Assembly: GCA_025352915.1 (NCBI GenBank)
Contig: JANXSA010000206.1
Location: forward strand, 1-22,346
Reading direction: 5' to 3'
DNA: 22,346 nucleotides
Source of the DNA: Rhodospirillales bacterium
GTDB taxonomy: Bacteria > Pseudomonadota > Alphaproteobacteria > Acetobacterales > Acetobacteraceae
The notes under the pieces were generated by a model. The model saw nothing but the letters and a program-made list of their open reading frames with translations, was not told the DNA's origin and searched no databases. This document shows positions 15,088-22,092 of the stretch, in pieces; within the stretch, counting starts at the first letter, position 1; each line of letters starts with the position of its first letter. The position numbers were made by a program, and so were the translations under genes.

Positions 15088-15225
15088 GAAGGAAGGTAGC
15101 AGTTCTTTTTTGAAAAAAAGATCCAAAAAACCTTTAGTCCTGAGCGTAGCGAAGGAACCACGCTTCCTTCCCTTAATGGATAAAGTTTTTTTGCTTCTTT
15201 TTGTTCACAAAAAGAAGACCTTCCC
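15088..15225. repeat. paired hairpin element inside the mla operon
   Basis: The GTTC half (arms 15102-15111 and 15114-15123, one mismatch) is followed by CAAAAAACCTTTAGTCC. A spacer with TCCTGAGCGTAGCGAAGGA (15138-15156) follows. Then comes GGATAAAGTTTTTTTG and a perfect CTTC half (arms 15194-15203 and 15208-15217, loop TTCA). It begins 3 bases after the STAS-MlaE stop and ends at the TTG start of mlaF, so mlaF has no other leader. It may tune the MlaE:MlaF ratio or mark a processing site. Confidence 0.88.
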
Positions 15226-16002
15226 TTGACTGAACCCGCCATCACCATCACCGCCGTCGCCCAGTCCTTCGGCCCGCGGGTCATCTTCAAGGACGTCTCC
15301 ACCACCATCGCGCGCGGCGAGATCTTCGTCATTCTCGGCGGTTCCGGCTGCGGCAAATCCACCCTTCTGCGCCAGATCGTCGGCCTCCTGCCCCCCAGCG
15401 AGGGCACCATCGAGGTGCTGGGCCACGACATGTACGCTGATCGCGGCGACGTCCTGACCCGCATCGGCGTGATGTTCCAGGCCGGCGCCCTGTTCGGCTC
15501 CATGACCCTGCTGGAGAACATCATGCTGCCGCTCCAGGTCTACACCGACCTGCCCGAGGAGGCCTGCGCCCGCGTCGCCCAGGTCAAGCTCGCCCTGGTC
15601 GGCCTCGCCGATTCCGGCCACCTGATGCCCGCCGAGATTTCCGGCGGCATGGCCAAGCGCGCCGCCATTGCCCGCGCCCTCGCACTCGACCCCCCGCTTC
15701 TGTTCCTCGACGAGCCCTCCGCCGGCCTCGACCCGATCACGTCCGCGGGGCTGGACCAGCTGATCCTTGACCTGCGCCGCGATCTCGGCACTACCTTCGT
15801 CGTCGTGACCCACGAACTCGCATCCATCCTCGCCATCGCCGATCGCTGCCTCATGCTCGACCGCACCGCCAAGGGCGTGATCGCCGAGGGCGACCCGCGA
15901 AAGCTGCGCGACGACAGCACCCACCCGACCGTGCGCGCCTTCTTCCGCCGCGAAGCCGAAGCGCCGGAAGCCCCAACCCTAGCGAAAACCAACCCCGCAT
16001 GA
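15226..16002 (+). CDS. mlaF: MlaF-like phospholipid ABC transporter ATPase
   Basis: The 258-aa ATPase of the Mla/MCE class has Walker A GGSGCGKST (38-46), a Q-loop in GVMFQAGALF, signature EISGGMAKRAAIARA (137-151), Walker B LLFLDEPSAGLDP (158-170) and an H-loop in VVTHELAS. The ISGGM variant and MFQxGALF are typical of MlaF rather than importer ATPases. TTG at 15226 is the only start between the domain and an in-frame TAA at 15181. AAAAAGAAG from the hairpin repeat lies 8 bases upstream and may act as a weak ribosome-binding site. The stop overlaps the mlaD start (ATGA at 15999-16002), implying coupled translation. Confidence 0.93.
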   Translation: MTEPAITITAVAQSFGPRVIFKDVSTTIARGEIFVILGGSGCGKSTLLRQIVGLLPPSEGTIEVLGHDMYADRGDVLTRIGVMFQAGALFGSMTLLENIMLPLQVYTDLPEEACARVAQVKLALVGLADSGHLMPAEISGGMAKRAAIARALALDPPLLFLDEPSAGLDPITSAGLDQLILDLRRDLGTTFVVVTHELASILAIADRCLMLDRTAKGVIAEGDPRKLRDDSTHPTVRAFFRREAEAPEAPTLAKTNPA

Positions 16003-16997
16003 GCGGCACCTACCTGCGCGTCGGCCTGATGCTGGTGCTGAGCATCGCGCTGGGCATCGGCCTGGTGCTGTTCCTCGGCCAGAACCGCGTCTCCGACGGC
16101 CTAGCCTACGAAACCTATTTCCAGGAAACCGTCCAGGGCCTGGATGTCGGCTCCCCGGTCAAGTACCGCGGCGTGCAGCTCGGCCAGGTCTCCACCATCG
16201 GCCTCGTCACCGCCTCCTATGCCCAGGCCGCCAACAACGTCCGCGAGGAAATGAACCGCCTCGTCGTCGTCCGCTTCGTCGTCGACCCGAAGAAATTCGG
16301 CCGCACTCCCAATACCCAGGAAGCCATCTCCGCCGGCCTGCGCACCCGCCTTGCCGCCCAGGGCATCACCGGCCTCGCCTATCTCGAACTGGACTACGTC
16401 GACCCCGTCAAATTCCCCGCCGCCCCAGTGCCCTGGACGCCGCAGCAGCCGGTCATCCCATCCATGCCCAGCACCATCTCCCAGATCCAGGACACCGCCC
16501 AGGCGCTCGCCGCCAAACTCCAGGATGTCGACATCACCGGCCTCGCCACCGCGTTCGAGGGCCTGATGAACGACGCCCGCACCCAAGTCACCTCCGGCGA
16601 CCTGCACATCGTCCTCGCCGAGGCTGCCGCCCTGATTAAGACCCTGCGTACCGGCGCCGACGCTGCCGACATCGCCGGCCTGGCGACCGAACTGCGCGAA
16701 ACCGTCGCCGCCCTGCGCAACCTCGCCGGCGGCCAGCAAAGCCGCGACCTGCTCGTCGCCACCACCAAGGCCGCCGAACGCCTCGGCGACGCCGCAACCC
16801 GCCTGCCCGCCCTCATCAACACCCTCGAGCTCGCCGTCCGCCGCGTGAACAACTCGACGGCAGACGCCCAGTCCGAACTCCTGCCCGCCCTGCGCGACGC
16901 CCGCGCCGCCGCCGCCAGCCTGCGCGACACCAGCGAAACCCTGCGCCGCTACCCCGCCTCGGTGCTCGGTGCTCCGCCCCCTCGGGAACGCCCCTGA
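15999..16997 (+). CDS. mlaD: MlaD-like MCE-domain protein
   Basis: The 332-aa inner-membrane-anchored periplasmic protein has one N-terminal transmembrane helix (about 6-28), an MCE domain (about 36-118, with VQGLDVGSPVKYRGVQLGQV and LRTRLAAQGITGLAYLELDY), and then a long alanine-rich, helical C-terminal part (about 155-320). MCE proteins form hexameric lipid channels across the periplasm. The long helical tail is more like Pqi/Yeb- or mycobacterial-style members than the short E. coli MlaD. ATG overlaps the mlaF stop. The lipoprotein gene follows 10 bases after its stop. The assignment to MCE is firm; which lipid moves, and in which direction, is not visible. Confidence 0.92.
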   Translation: MSGTYLRVGLMLVLSIALGIGLVLFLGQNRVSDGLAYETYFQETVQGLDVGSPVKYRGVQLGQVSTIGLVTASYAQAANNVREEMNRLVVVRFVVDPKKFGRTPNTQEAISAGLRTRLAAQGITGLAYLELDYVDPVKFPAAPVPWTPQQPVIPSMPSTISQIQDTAQALAAKLQDVDITGLATAFEGLMNDARTQVTSGDLHIVLAEAAALIKTLRTGADAADIAGLATELRETVAALRNLAGGQQSRDLLVATTKAAERLGDAATRLPALINTLELAVRRVNNSTADAQSELLPALRDARAAAASLRDTSETLRRYPASVLGAPPPRERP

Positions 16998-17007
16998 TGG
17001 ACCATAC

Positions 17008-17607
17008 ATGAAACGCCGCCTCGTTCTCGCCATGCCGCTCATCCTGTCCGCCTGCGGCCTCTCCGAACGCCCGTACACCGAGCGCCGGCAATGGCCCCTG
17101 ATGGCCCGCCGCCCGCAAACCGAGCGCGCCCGCGCGCAAAGTTCAAGCGCCGGCGCGCCTATCCTGTTGGTCCGCGCCCTGCGCGCCGGCCCCGGCCTGG
17201 ACGTCCGCGGCCTGCAAACCCTGCAAGCCGACGGCTCCATCCGAACCGATTTCTACGAGGAATGGGCCGCCCCGCCCGCCCAAGGCGCCGAGGAAGCCCT
17301 GCGCGCCTGGCTCACCGCCAGCGGCCGCTACAGCGCGGTGACCGCCTCCGGCAGCCGCCTCGAACCCGACCAGGTGCTGGAAGGCGAACTCACCGGCCTG
17401 TGGACCATCCCCGCCACCGGCCAGGCCCACTGCGCCATCGGCATCACCATCGTCGCCCAACGCGCCAGCACCACCCGCGTCATCCTGCAAGACCGCTTCA
17501 CCGCCGAATCCCCGCTGGCCGGCACCTCGCCACGCGAGGCCGTCGAAGCCCAGGCCGCCGCCCTGGCCCGCGTGCTGGCACAGGTCGAGGCCGCGTTGCC
17601 GCGCTGA
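17008..17607 (+). CDS. ABC-type transport auxiliary lipoprotein (PqiC-like)
   Basis: The 199-aa lipoprotein has signal peptide MKRRLVLAMPLILSAC with lipobox LSAC, so Cys16 would be lipidated. The body matches the PqiC/DUF330 auxiliary component: a VRALRAGPGLDVRGLQT strand region, EEWAAPPAQGAEEALRAWL, and a C-terminal ARVLAQVEAAL helix. In Pqi systems such a lipoprotein sits in the outer membrane and completes the periplasmic lipid path. ATG at 17008 is chosen over the upstream in-frame TTG/CTG because it begins the signal peptide. It closes the mla-like operon and is followed by a CTTC-type hairpin element. Confidence 0.88.
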   Translation: MKRRLVLAMPLILSACGLSERPYTERRQWPLMARRPQTERARAQSSSAGAPILLVRALRAGPGLDVRGLQTLQADGSIRTDFYEEWAAPPAQGAEEALRAWLTASGRYSAVTASGSRLEPDQVLEGELTGLWTIPATGQAHCAIGITIVAQRASTTRVILQDRFTAESPLAGTSPREAVEAQAAALARVLAQVEAALPR

Positions 17608-17656
17608 AGGCAAGCAAGCGCTTCTTTTTGAAAAAGAAGCAAAAACCTTTATCCAT
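17608..17656 (+). repeat. hairpin repeat, single CTTC-type half element
   Basis: Flank AAGGCAAGCAAGC leads into perfect arms GCTTCTTTTT (17620-17629) and AAAAAGAAGC (17631-17640). The tail CAAAAACCTTTATCC follows. It starts directly after the lipoprotein stop, at the end of the mla-like operon. No GTTC partner is present. It may act as a weak terminator or 3'-end stabiliser; the stem is almost all A/T and the following run is A-rich rather than T-rich. Confidence 0.85.
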
Positions 17657-17667
17657 CATTGCAAAAC

Positions 17668-17720
17668 GTAACTAAAATCCGTACGTAGACGCCGCCGGGC
17701 CAATGCGTCACACGCGTGTA
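17668..17720 (+). promoter_or_regulatory. possible activator sites upstream of the sigma-54 promoter
   Basis: GTAACTAAA (17668-17676) matches a 9-mer in the PEP-CTERM upstream region at 8965-8973. A perfect 10-bp palindrome ACACGCGTGT lies at 17710-17719. Both sit within 60 bp upstream of the sigma-54-like site, which is rather close for a classic enhancer. They are only candidates. Confidence 0.25.
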
Positions 17721-17724
17721 ACGA

Positions 17725-17740
17725 TGGCATGACGTTTGCT
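17725..17740 (+). promoter_or_regulatory. strong sigma-54 (RpoN) promoter match
   Basis: TGGCATGACGTTTGCT fits the TGGCAYG-N4-TTGCW consensus at every defined position, with GG and GC doublets 10 bases apart. Transcription would start near 17751, about 187 nt before the ATG of the 84-aa protein. Sigma-54 promoters need an enhancer-binding activator, none of which is encoded in the window. Confidence 0.6.
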
Positions 17741-17750
17741 TAGCTCCCTA

Positions 17751-17937
17751 GGCCCGGTCAATTCCGGTCGGGGCCAAGCCTGAAACCTCATTCGCTGCGA
17801 GCCGCATACTCTTCACCACCCATATTTGAACCGCCTACGGCGCCAGGACGTCGATTTCGTACGCCCTGGCGCCAATCACCGCACCCAGCCAACCACCTTT
17901 GCCCCCGCAACACATTTTGATCCCCCCGGAGCGCCTG
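17751..17937 (+). promoter_or_regulatory. long structured leader of the 84-aa protein gene
   Basis: The predicted leader has a 9-bp inverted repeat GGCGCCAGG (17839-17847)/CCTGGCGCC (17865-17873), extended inward by CGT/ACG after one mismatch, with a loop of about 9 bases. Nearer the promoter, GGCCC and GGGGCC (about 17750-17775) may pair. No known riboswitch class is recognised. The stem is followed by a C-rich, unstructured stretch up to the GGAG ribosome-binding site. Confidence 0.45.
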
Positions 17938-18192
17938 ATGGCCATTATCGATCGCGATTCCAGCACCGAACTCAGCCGCGAAATCACCGATGCCGCCCGC
18001 GACCTGGCCCAGCGCATCGATCTCGGCGAATTTGACGACCTCGACGACGGCCCGATGCTGGATCTGCGCTGCCTGTCCGAAATGATGGACCACTGGGCCG
18101 CCGTCGCCCATACGCTGGAACAGCGCCTGTCCCTCAGCCGCGCCACCCTGTCCGACTTCGCGACCACCCGCCCCGCCACCATCCGCCGCTAA
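17938..18192 (+). CDS. small acidic helical protein of unknown function
   Basis: I do not recognise this 84-aa protein. It starts MAIIDRDSSTELSREIT, has an acidic middle (DLGEFDDLDDGPMLDLR, about 28-44) and a second helical stretch (EMMDHWAAVAHTLEQRL, about 48-64), and ends in a basic TIRR. It has no signal peptide, transmembrane helix or cysteine pair; one cysteine lies in DLRCLSE. ATG at 17938 is supported by GGAG 8-9 bases upstream; a TTG at 17899 in frame is less likely. Coding-type codon use and a good ribosome-binding site argue that it is real. The sigma-54-like promoter and long leader suggest regulated expression, perhaps as an adaptor or regulatory protein, which is a guess. Confidence 0.72.
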   Translation: MAIIDRDSSTELSREITDAARDLAQRIDLGEFDDLDDGPMLDLRCLSEMMDHWAAVAHTLEQRLSLSRATLSDFATTRPATIRR

Positions 18193-18318
18193 CCCGCAAA
18201 GCGCGCGACATCGCGTCAAACTGCATCGCAATTTGCAACTCGAATTGACGCTCACACAGGGTCTTGCTCCCCACCACCACCCGACCGACACTTCCTCCCA
18301 TCCACAGAGGAACACGTC

Positions 18319-19101
18319 ATGGCCAGCAACTGGCAGAATCAGGTCGCTCTCGTCACCGGCGGCGCCCGCGGCATCGGCCGCGCCACCATCCGCCGCCTCG
18401 CAGCATCCGGCTGTGCCGTCGCCATCAACTACACCAGCCGCCCCGACGCCGCCGAAGAACTGGCCCAGGAAGTGGCCGCCGCCGGCGCCCGGGCCATCAC
18501 CGTCCGCGCCGACGTCGCCGACGAAGCCGCCGTCCAGGCCATGGTCATCCGCACCGAAGCCGAGCTCGGCCCGCTCACCATCCTGGTCAACAACGCCGGC
18601 ATCGGCTGGCCCGCCACCCTGGAATCCTGGGAACCCGCCGGCTTCGCCCGCCTGCGCGCGGTCAACGTCGACGGCATGATCCACGGCGTCCGCGCCGCCA
18701 TGGCCGGCATGAAAGCCCGCGGCTACGGCCGCATCGTCAGCGTCTCCTCGGTCGCCTCCTTCGGCAATACCGGCTTCATCGGCAACCATTTCTACGCCTC
18801 GACCAAGGCCGAGGTGAACGTCCTGACCCGCCGCTTCGCCTACGAACTCGGCAAGCACGGCATCACGGTAAACGCCGTCGCCCCCGGCCTCACCCGCTCC
18901 GACATGACCCAAGGCAAACGCAGCGCCGAGGAATGGGCCGCCACCCAGGAAAGCTTCAGCAAAATCACCATCCTCGGCCGAACCGGCGAAACCGACGAAA
19001 TCGCCGCCGCCATCGCGTTCCTCGCCTCCCCGGATGCCAGCTTCATCACCGCGCAGGTGCTGACCGCGGATGGCGGACGGACGGACTACATCGGGCACTA
19101 G
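18319..19101 (+). CDS. SDR-family oxidoreductase, FabG-like
   Basis: This is a 260-aa classical SDR. TGGARGIG is at 13-20, NNAG at 91-94, the active-site serine near 143, and Tyr159/Lys163 in YASTK. Ser40-Arg41 after the second strand suggests NADP(H). The C-terminus GQ..TADGG-type signature appears as AQVLTADGGRTDY, close to 3-oxoacyl-ACP reductase-like enzymes. ATG at 18319 has GAGGAAC upstream. It is separated by 126 bp from the small acidic gene and followed at once by a family-2 repeat cluster, so it may be a single-gene unit. No acyl-carrier or fatty-acid genes adjoin, so a role in lipid synthesis is not supported by context. Confidence 0.92.
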   Translation: MASNWQNQVALVTGGARGIGRATIRRLAASGCAVAINYTSRPDAAEELAQEVAAAGARAITVRADVADEAAVQAMVIRTEAELGPLTILVNNAGIGWPATLESWEPAGFARLRAVNVDGMIHGVRAAMAGMKARGYGRIVSVSSVASFGNTGFIGNHFYASTKAEVNVLTRRFAYELGKHGITVNAVAPGLTRSDMTQGKRSAEEWAATQESFSKITILGRTGETDEIAAAIAFLASPDASFITAQVLTADGGRTDYIGH

Positions 19102-19103
19102 AA

Positions 19104-19232
19104 AGGCCAGGGCGCTGCCCTGGACCCCGCTGGGGCCGGCGGTCCCAGACCCCATAATTTAAGGTCCAGGGGCTTGGCCCGTCGCGCGAAGGCGCGCTCG
19201 GGGCCTGGCGGGTCTGGGCAGAGCCCAGCCTT
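19104..19232. repeat. two opposed G/C-rich double-hairpin repeats (family 2)
   Basis: The left copy has stems CCAGGGC/GCCCTGG (19107-19113, 19117-19123) and CTGGG/CCCAG (about 19130-19147). After an AT spacer (CATAATTTAAGG) a right, inverted copy reads GGTCCAGGGGCTTGGCCC through CTGGGC/GCCCAG (19214-19219, 19223-19228). A further stem GGCCC..GGGCC encloses GCGC/GCGC between them. It lies between the SDR stop and the amidase gene. The left copy matches 6825-6873 closely. It could serve as a transcription boundary. Confidence 0.75.
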
Positions 19233-19313
19233 ACTTCGCTTCATGCTCAAGGGGTGACAACCCCTCCCCACCGACGCACCATCCCCGCCTCACGTGCAGG
19301 CAAGAGGCTCACC

Positions 19314-20714
19314 ATGACCGAACTCTGGCAACTCGACGGCGTCGATCTCGCAAGGCTGATCCGCACCGGCCAGGTCTCCGCCACCGAGGCCACCAAATCC
19401 GTCCTCGCCCGCATCGACGCGGTCAACCCCACCCTGAACGCCATCGTCCGCCGCCTCGACGACGAGGCCCTCGCCGCCGCCGCCGCCGCCGACCAGGCAC
19501 AGGCCCGCGGCGACGCCCTCGGCCCGCTGCATGGCGTGCCCGTCACCACCAAGGTCAACACCGACCAGAAGGGCCACCCCACCGACAATGGCGTCGAGGC
19601 CTTCCGCGACAACATCGCCAGCGAAGACGCCCCCCTGGTCAAGAATTTTCGGCGTGCCGGCGCCATCATCGTCGGCCGTACCAATACGCCGGCCTTCTCG
19701 ATGCGCCTGTTCACCGAGAACGCGCTGCACGGCAACACCATCAACCCGCGCGACCGGACGCGCACCGCCGGCGGCTCCTCCGGCGGCGCGGGCTCGGCCA
19801 CCGCCGCCGGCTTCGGCCCGATCCACCACGGCAACGACATCGCCGGCTCCGTCCGCTACCCCGCCTACTGTAACGGCGTCGTCGGCTTGCGCCCCACCCC
19901 CGGCCGCATCCCGTCCAACAACCCCTCCGCCCCCGGCGGCCGCGCCATCGGCGGCCAGCTCATGGCCGTCCAGGGCCCGCTCACCCGCAGCATCCGCGAC
20001 GCCCGCCTGGCCTTCCACGTCCTCGCCGGCGCCGACCGCACCGACCCCCGCTGGGTCGACGCCCCACTCGAAGGCCCCCCGCCCCCCCGCCCGATCAAAA
20101 TCGCCCTGATGGCCGAGCCCGAGGGCGTCCCAACGCACCCCGCCCTCGCCGCCGCCACCCGCACGGCCGCGCAATACCTGTCCCGCGCCGGCTACGCGAT
20201 CGAAGAAATTAACCCGCCGGACTTCAACGAAGCAGCCCAACTCTGGAACCGCATCGCCGGCACCGACGTCCTGACCGCCCTCGCCCCCAACATCAACAAA
20301 TACGCCGACGACATCGCCAGGACGTCCCTCGCCGGCTGGCAATCCGTCGCCCCCGCGCTCGACCTCACCGGCTACATCCAGGCTCTGGCCGACCGCGACT
20401 GGCTCATCCGCCGCTGGCTCAGCTTCCTAGCCACCTACCCCATCATCCTGATGCCCTCCTCCTGCGACCTCCCCCACCTGGTTTCCGCCGACGCCACCAT
20501 CGCCGGCAAGGCAAACGTCATGGCCACCAACCCGCAACAGATCGCCATCCCCCTGCTCGGCCTCCCCAGCCTCCAGCTCCCCGTCGGCCACCAAGGCAAA
20601 CTCCGCCTCGGCATCCAGCTCGTCGCCGCCCGCTACCGCGAAGACCTCATCCTCGAAGCCGGCGAAGTCATCGAAGCCGCCGAAGGCCCGATCCTCCCCA
20701 TCGACCCCCAATGA
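19314..20714 (+). CDS. amidase signature (AS) family protein
   Basis: The 466-aa Ser-cisSer-Lys hydrolase of the amidase signature family cleaves C-N amide bonds. The triad is visible: Lys80 (GVPVTTKVNTD), cis-Ser155 in AGGSSGGAGS, and nucleophile Ser179 in GNDIAGSVRYPA. The signature normally reads GTDxGGS; here N and A replace two residues, a modest deviation. Length is normal for the family. ATG at 19314 follows AGAGG; the frame is open back to a GTG at 19254, which is less likely. The stop overlaps the start of the broken flavoprotein gene (ATGA at 20711-20714), so the two were translated together. The substrate is unknown. Confidence 0.93.
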   Translation: MTELWQLDGVDLARLIRTGQVSATEATKSVLARIDAVNPTLNAIVRRLDDEALAAAAAADQAQARGDALGPLHGVPVTTKVNTDQKGHPTDNGVEAFRDNIASEDAPLVKNFRRAGAIIVGRTNTPAFSMRLFTENALHGNTINPRDRTRTAGGSSGGAGSATAAGFGPIHHGNDIAGSVRYPAYCNGVVGLRPTPGRIPSNNPSAPGGRAIGGQLMAVQGPLTRSIRDARLAFHVLAGADRTDPRWVDAPLEGPPPPRPIKIALMAEPEGVPTHPALAAATRTAAQYLSRAGYAIEEINPPDFNEAAQLWNRIAGTDVLTALAPNINKYADDIARTSLAGWQSVAPALDLTGYIQALADRDWLIRRWLSFLATYPIILMPSSCDLPHLVSADATIAGKANVMATNPQQIAIPLLGLPSLQLPVGHQGKLRLGIQLVAARYREDLILEAGEVIEAAEGPILPIDPQ

Positions 20715-21226
20715 CCCGCCACACCACCGCCTACCTGCTCATCTCAGGCGCCGCCACCGCCGCCCGCGCGCCAGACATCCTGCGCGGCCTGGTGGCCCTA
20801 GGCTTCCCCACCGTCATCGCCATCCCCACCCCCAACACCGCCCGCGTCGTCGCCTTCAACGACCTCGCCTAAATCCCCGGCGTCACACTGATAGAAAGCT
20901 ACTTCGACTCCGCCATCCGCCCCCGCCCCCCGCACGGCGTCGTCCTCTTTGCCCCCTGCACCTTCAACGCGCTCAACAAACTCGCCGCCGGCATCGCCGA
21001 CACCCTCGCCCTCGCCGTTGCCGCCGAAGCCATCGGCCGCCGCACCCCCGTCTACGTCGCCCCCTCGCTCAACCAACCCCTCCTCGACCACCCCATCGCC
21101 CAAGCCGCCCTGCGCACCCTCCCCACGTGGGGCGTCTCCATCATCCCACCCCAAACCGACGCCCTAGGCCCCCGCCTCGCCCCCACTGAAACCCTCCTCG
21201 CCGCCGTCGCGCATCACGCGCGCTAA
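20711..21226 (+). pseudogene. flavoprotein-family gene interrupted by one in-frame TAA
   Basis: A 172-codon frame begins with an ATG overlapping the amidase stop. Codon 54 is TAA (20870-20872), after AFNDLA and before IPGVTLIESYFDS; the frame then runs open to TAA at 21224-21226. The second part (VLFAPCTFNALNKLAAGIADTLAL) resembles the Flavoprotein family (PF02441-like, which includes phosphopantothenoylcysteine decarboxylase), where the APxTxNxxxKxAxGIADxL motif helps bind FMN. One base change from GAA or CAA would give the stop. The first 53 codons alone lack this motif. It is either a recent nonsense mutation or a sequence error. Codon use stays normal on both sides of the stop. Confidence 0.82.
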
Positions 21227-21273
21227 ACTCAATCACGCATCACGCGCGCTAAACTCAATCGCGCATCACGCGC
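21210..21273 (+). repeat. 26-bp tandem direct repeat, about 2.5 copies
   Basis: The unit begins CGCATCACGCGCGCTAAACT and continues to position 26. Copies lie at 21210-21235 and 21236-21261, differing only in the last base, with a partial third from 21262 to about 21273. The natural stop of the broken flavoprotein gene is in the first copy. The array fills most of the gap to the crotonase-fold gene and looks like slippage duplication. Confidence 0.85.
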
Positions 21274-21291
21274 CGCAATAGGACCCCGCCC

Positions 21292-22092
21292 ATGCCCATC
21301 ACGCTCACCTCCGGCCTCGTCGCCGCCGAAACCCGCGGCCCCATCGGCTGGCTCATCTGGGACAACCCAACCAAGCTCAACGCCCTCTCCCCCGGCATGT
21401 CCGAAGACGCCCTCTCGGTCATCGAATCCTACGCCGCCGACCCCGCCATCAAGGTCGTCATCATGCGCGGCGCCGGCACCCGCGCCTTCATCTCCGGCGG
21501 TGACATCAAGAGCTTCGACAAAACCCGCGCCAACGCCGACATCGCCCGCGCCAGCCGCGCCATCCCCGCCAAACTCCGCCAAACCATGCTCGACCTGGAA
21601 AAACCCCTCATCGCCATGATCCACGGCTACTGCCTCGGCGGCGGCATGGGCATGGCGCTCAACGCCGACCTCCGCTTCGCCTCCTCCGACTCCCAATTCT
21701 CCGTCCCCGCCGCCCTGCGCGGCATCGCCTACGCCCCCTCCGGCCTCCAGCAACTCGTCGACCTCGTCGGCCCCAGCCGCGCCAAGGACATCATGTTCTC
21801 CGCCCGCCGCCTGCGCGCCGACGAAGCCCTGCGCATCGGCCTCATCAACCACATCCACGAACCCGAAGACCTCGAAGCCGCCACCCTCGAATACGCCGAA
21901 ACCCTCGCCCGCAACGCCCCCCTCGCCATCCGCGCCGCGAAGTTCTTCATCAACCAACTCGGCCTGCCCGAAGAACAACGCAACCACACCCGAATCACCG
22001 CCATGATCGACCAGGCCGAAAAATCCGCAGACTTCCGCGAAGCCACCACCAGCTTTATGGAAAAACGCAAACCAGTTTTCCACGGCAGGTAA
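21292..22092 (+). CDS. enoyl-CoA hydratase/isomerase-family protein, atypical active site
   Basis: This 266-aa crotonase-fold protein has the CoA-binding/oxyanion motifs FISGGDIKSF (67-76) and HGYCLGGGMGMALNADLRFAS (111-131). The two glutamates that catalyse hydration in rat enoyl-CoA hydratase (E144 and E164) align with Ala140 (SVPAALRGIAYAP) and Asp166 (SRAKDIMFSA). It is therefore unlikely to be a standard hydratase and may be an isomerase, hydrolase or lyase of this superfamily. The C-terminal helices (about 195-260) are normal. ATG at 21292 has AGGA upstream. It follows the amidase and the broken flavoprotein gene on the same strand, probably as part of one catabolic group. A paired hairpin element follows. 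Confidence 0.92.
   Translation: MPITLTSGLVAAETRGPIGWLIWDNPTKLNALSPGMSEDALSVIESYAADPAIKVVIMRGAGTRAFISGGDIKSFDKTRANADIARASRAIPAKLRQTMLDLEKPLIAMIHGYCLGGGMGMALNADLRFASSDSQFSVPAALRGIAYAPSGLQQLVDLVGPSRAKDIMFSARRLRADEALRIGLINHIHEPEDLEAATLEYAETLARNAPLAIRAAKFFINQLGLPEEQRNHTRITAMIDQAEKSADFREATTSFMEKRKPVFHGR

Noticed and set aside
21210..21273. CRISPR array
   Set aside because: The units are directly adjacent with no spacers and only about 2.5 copies.
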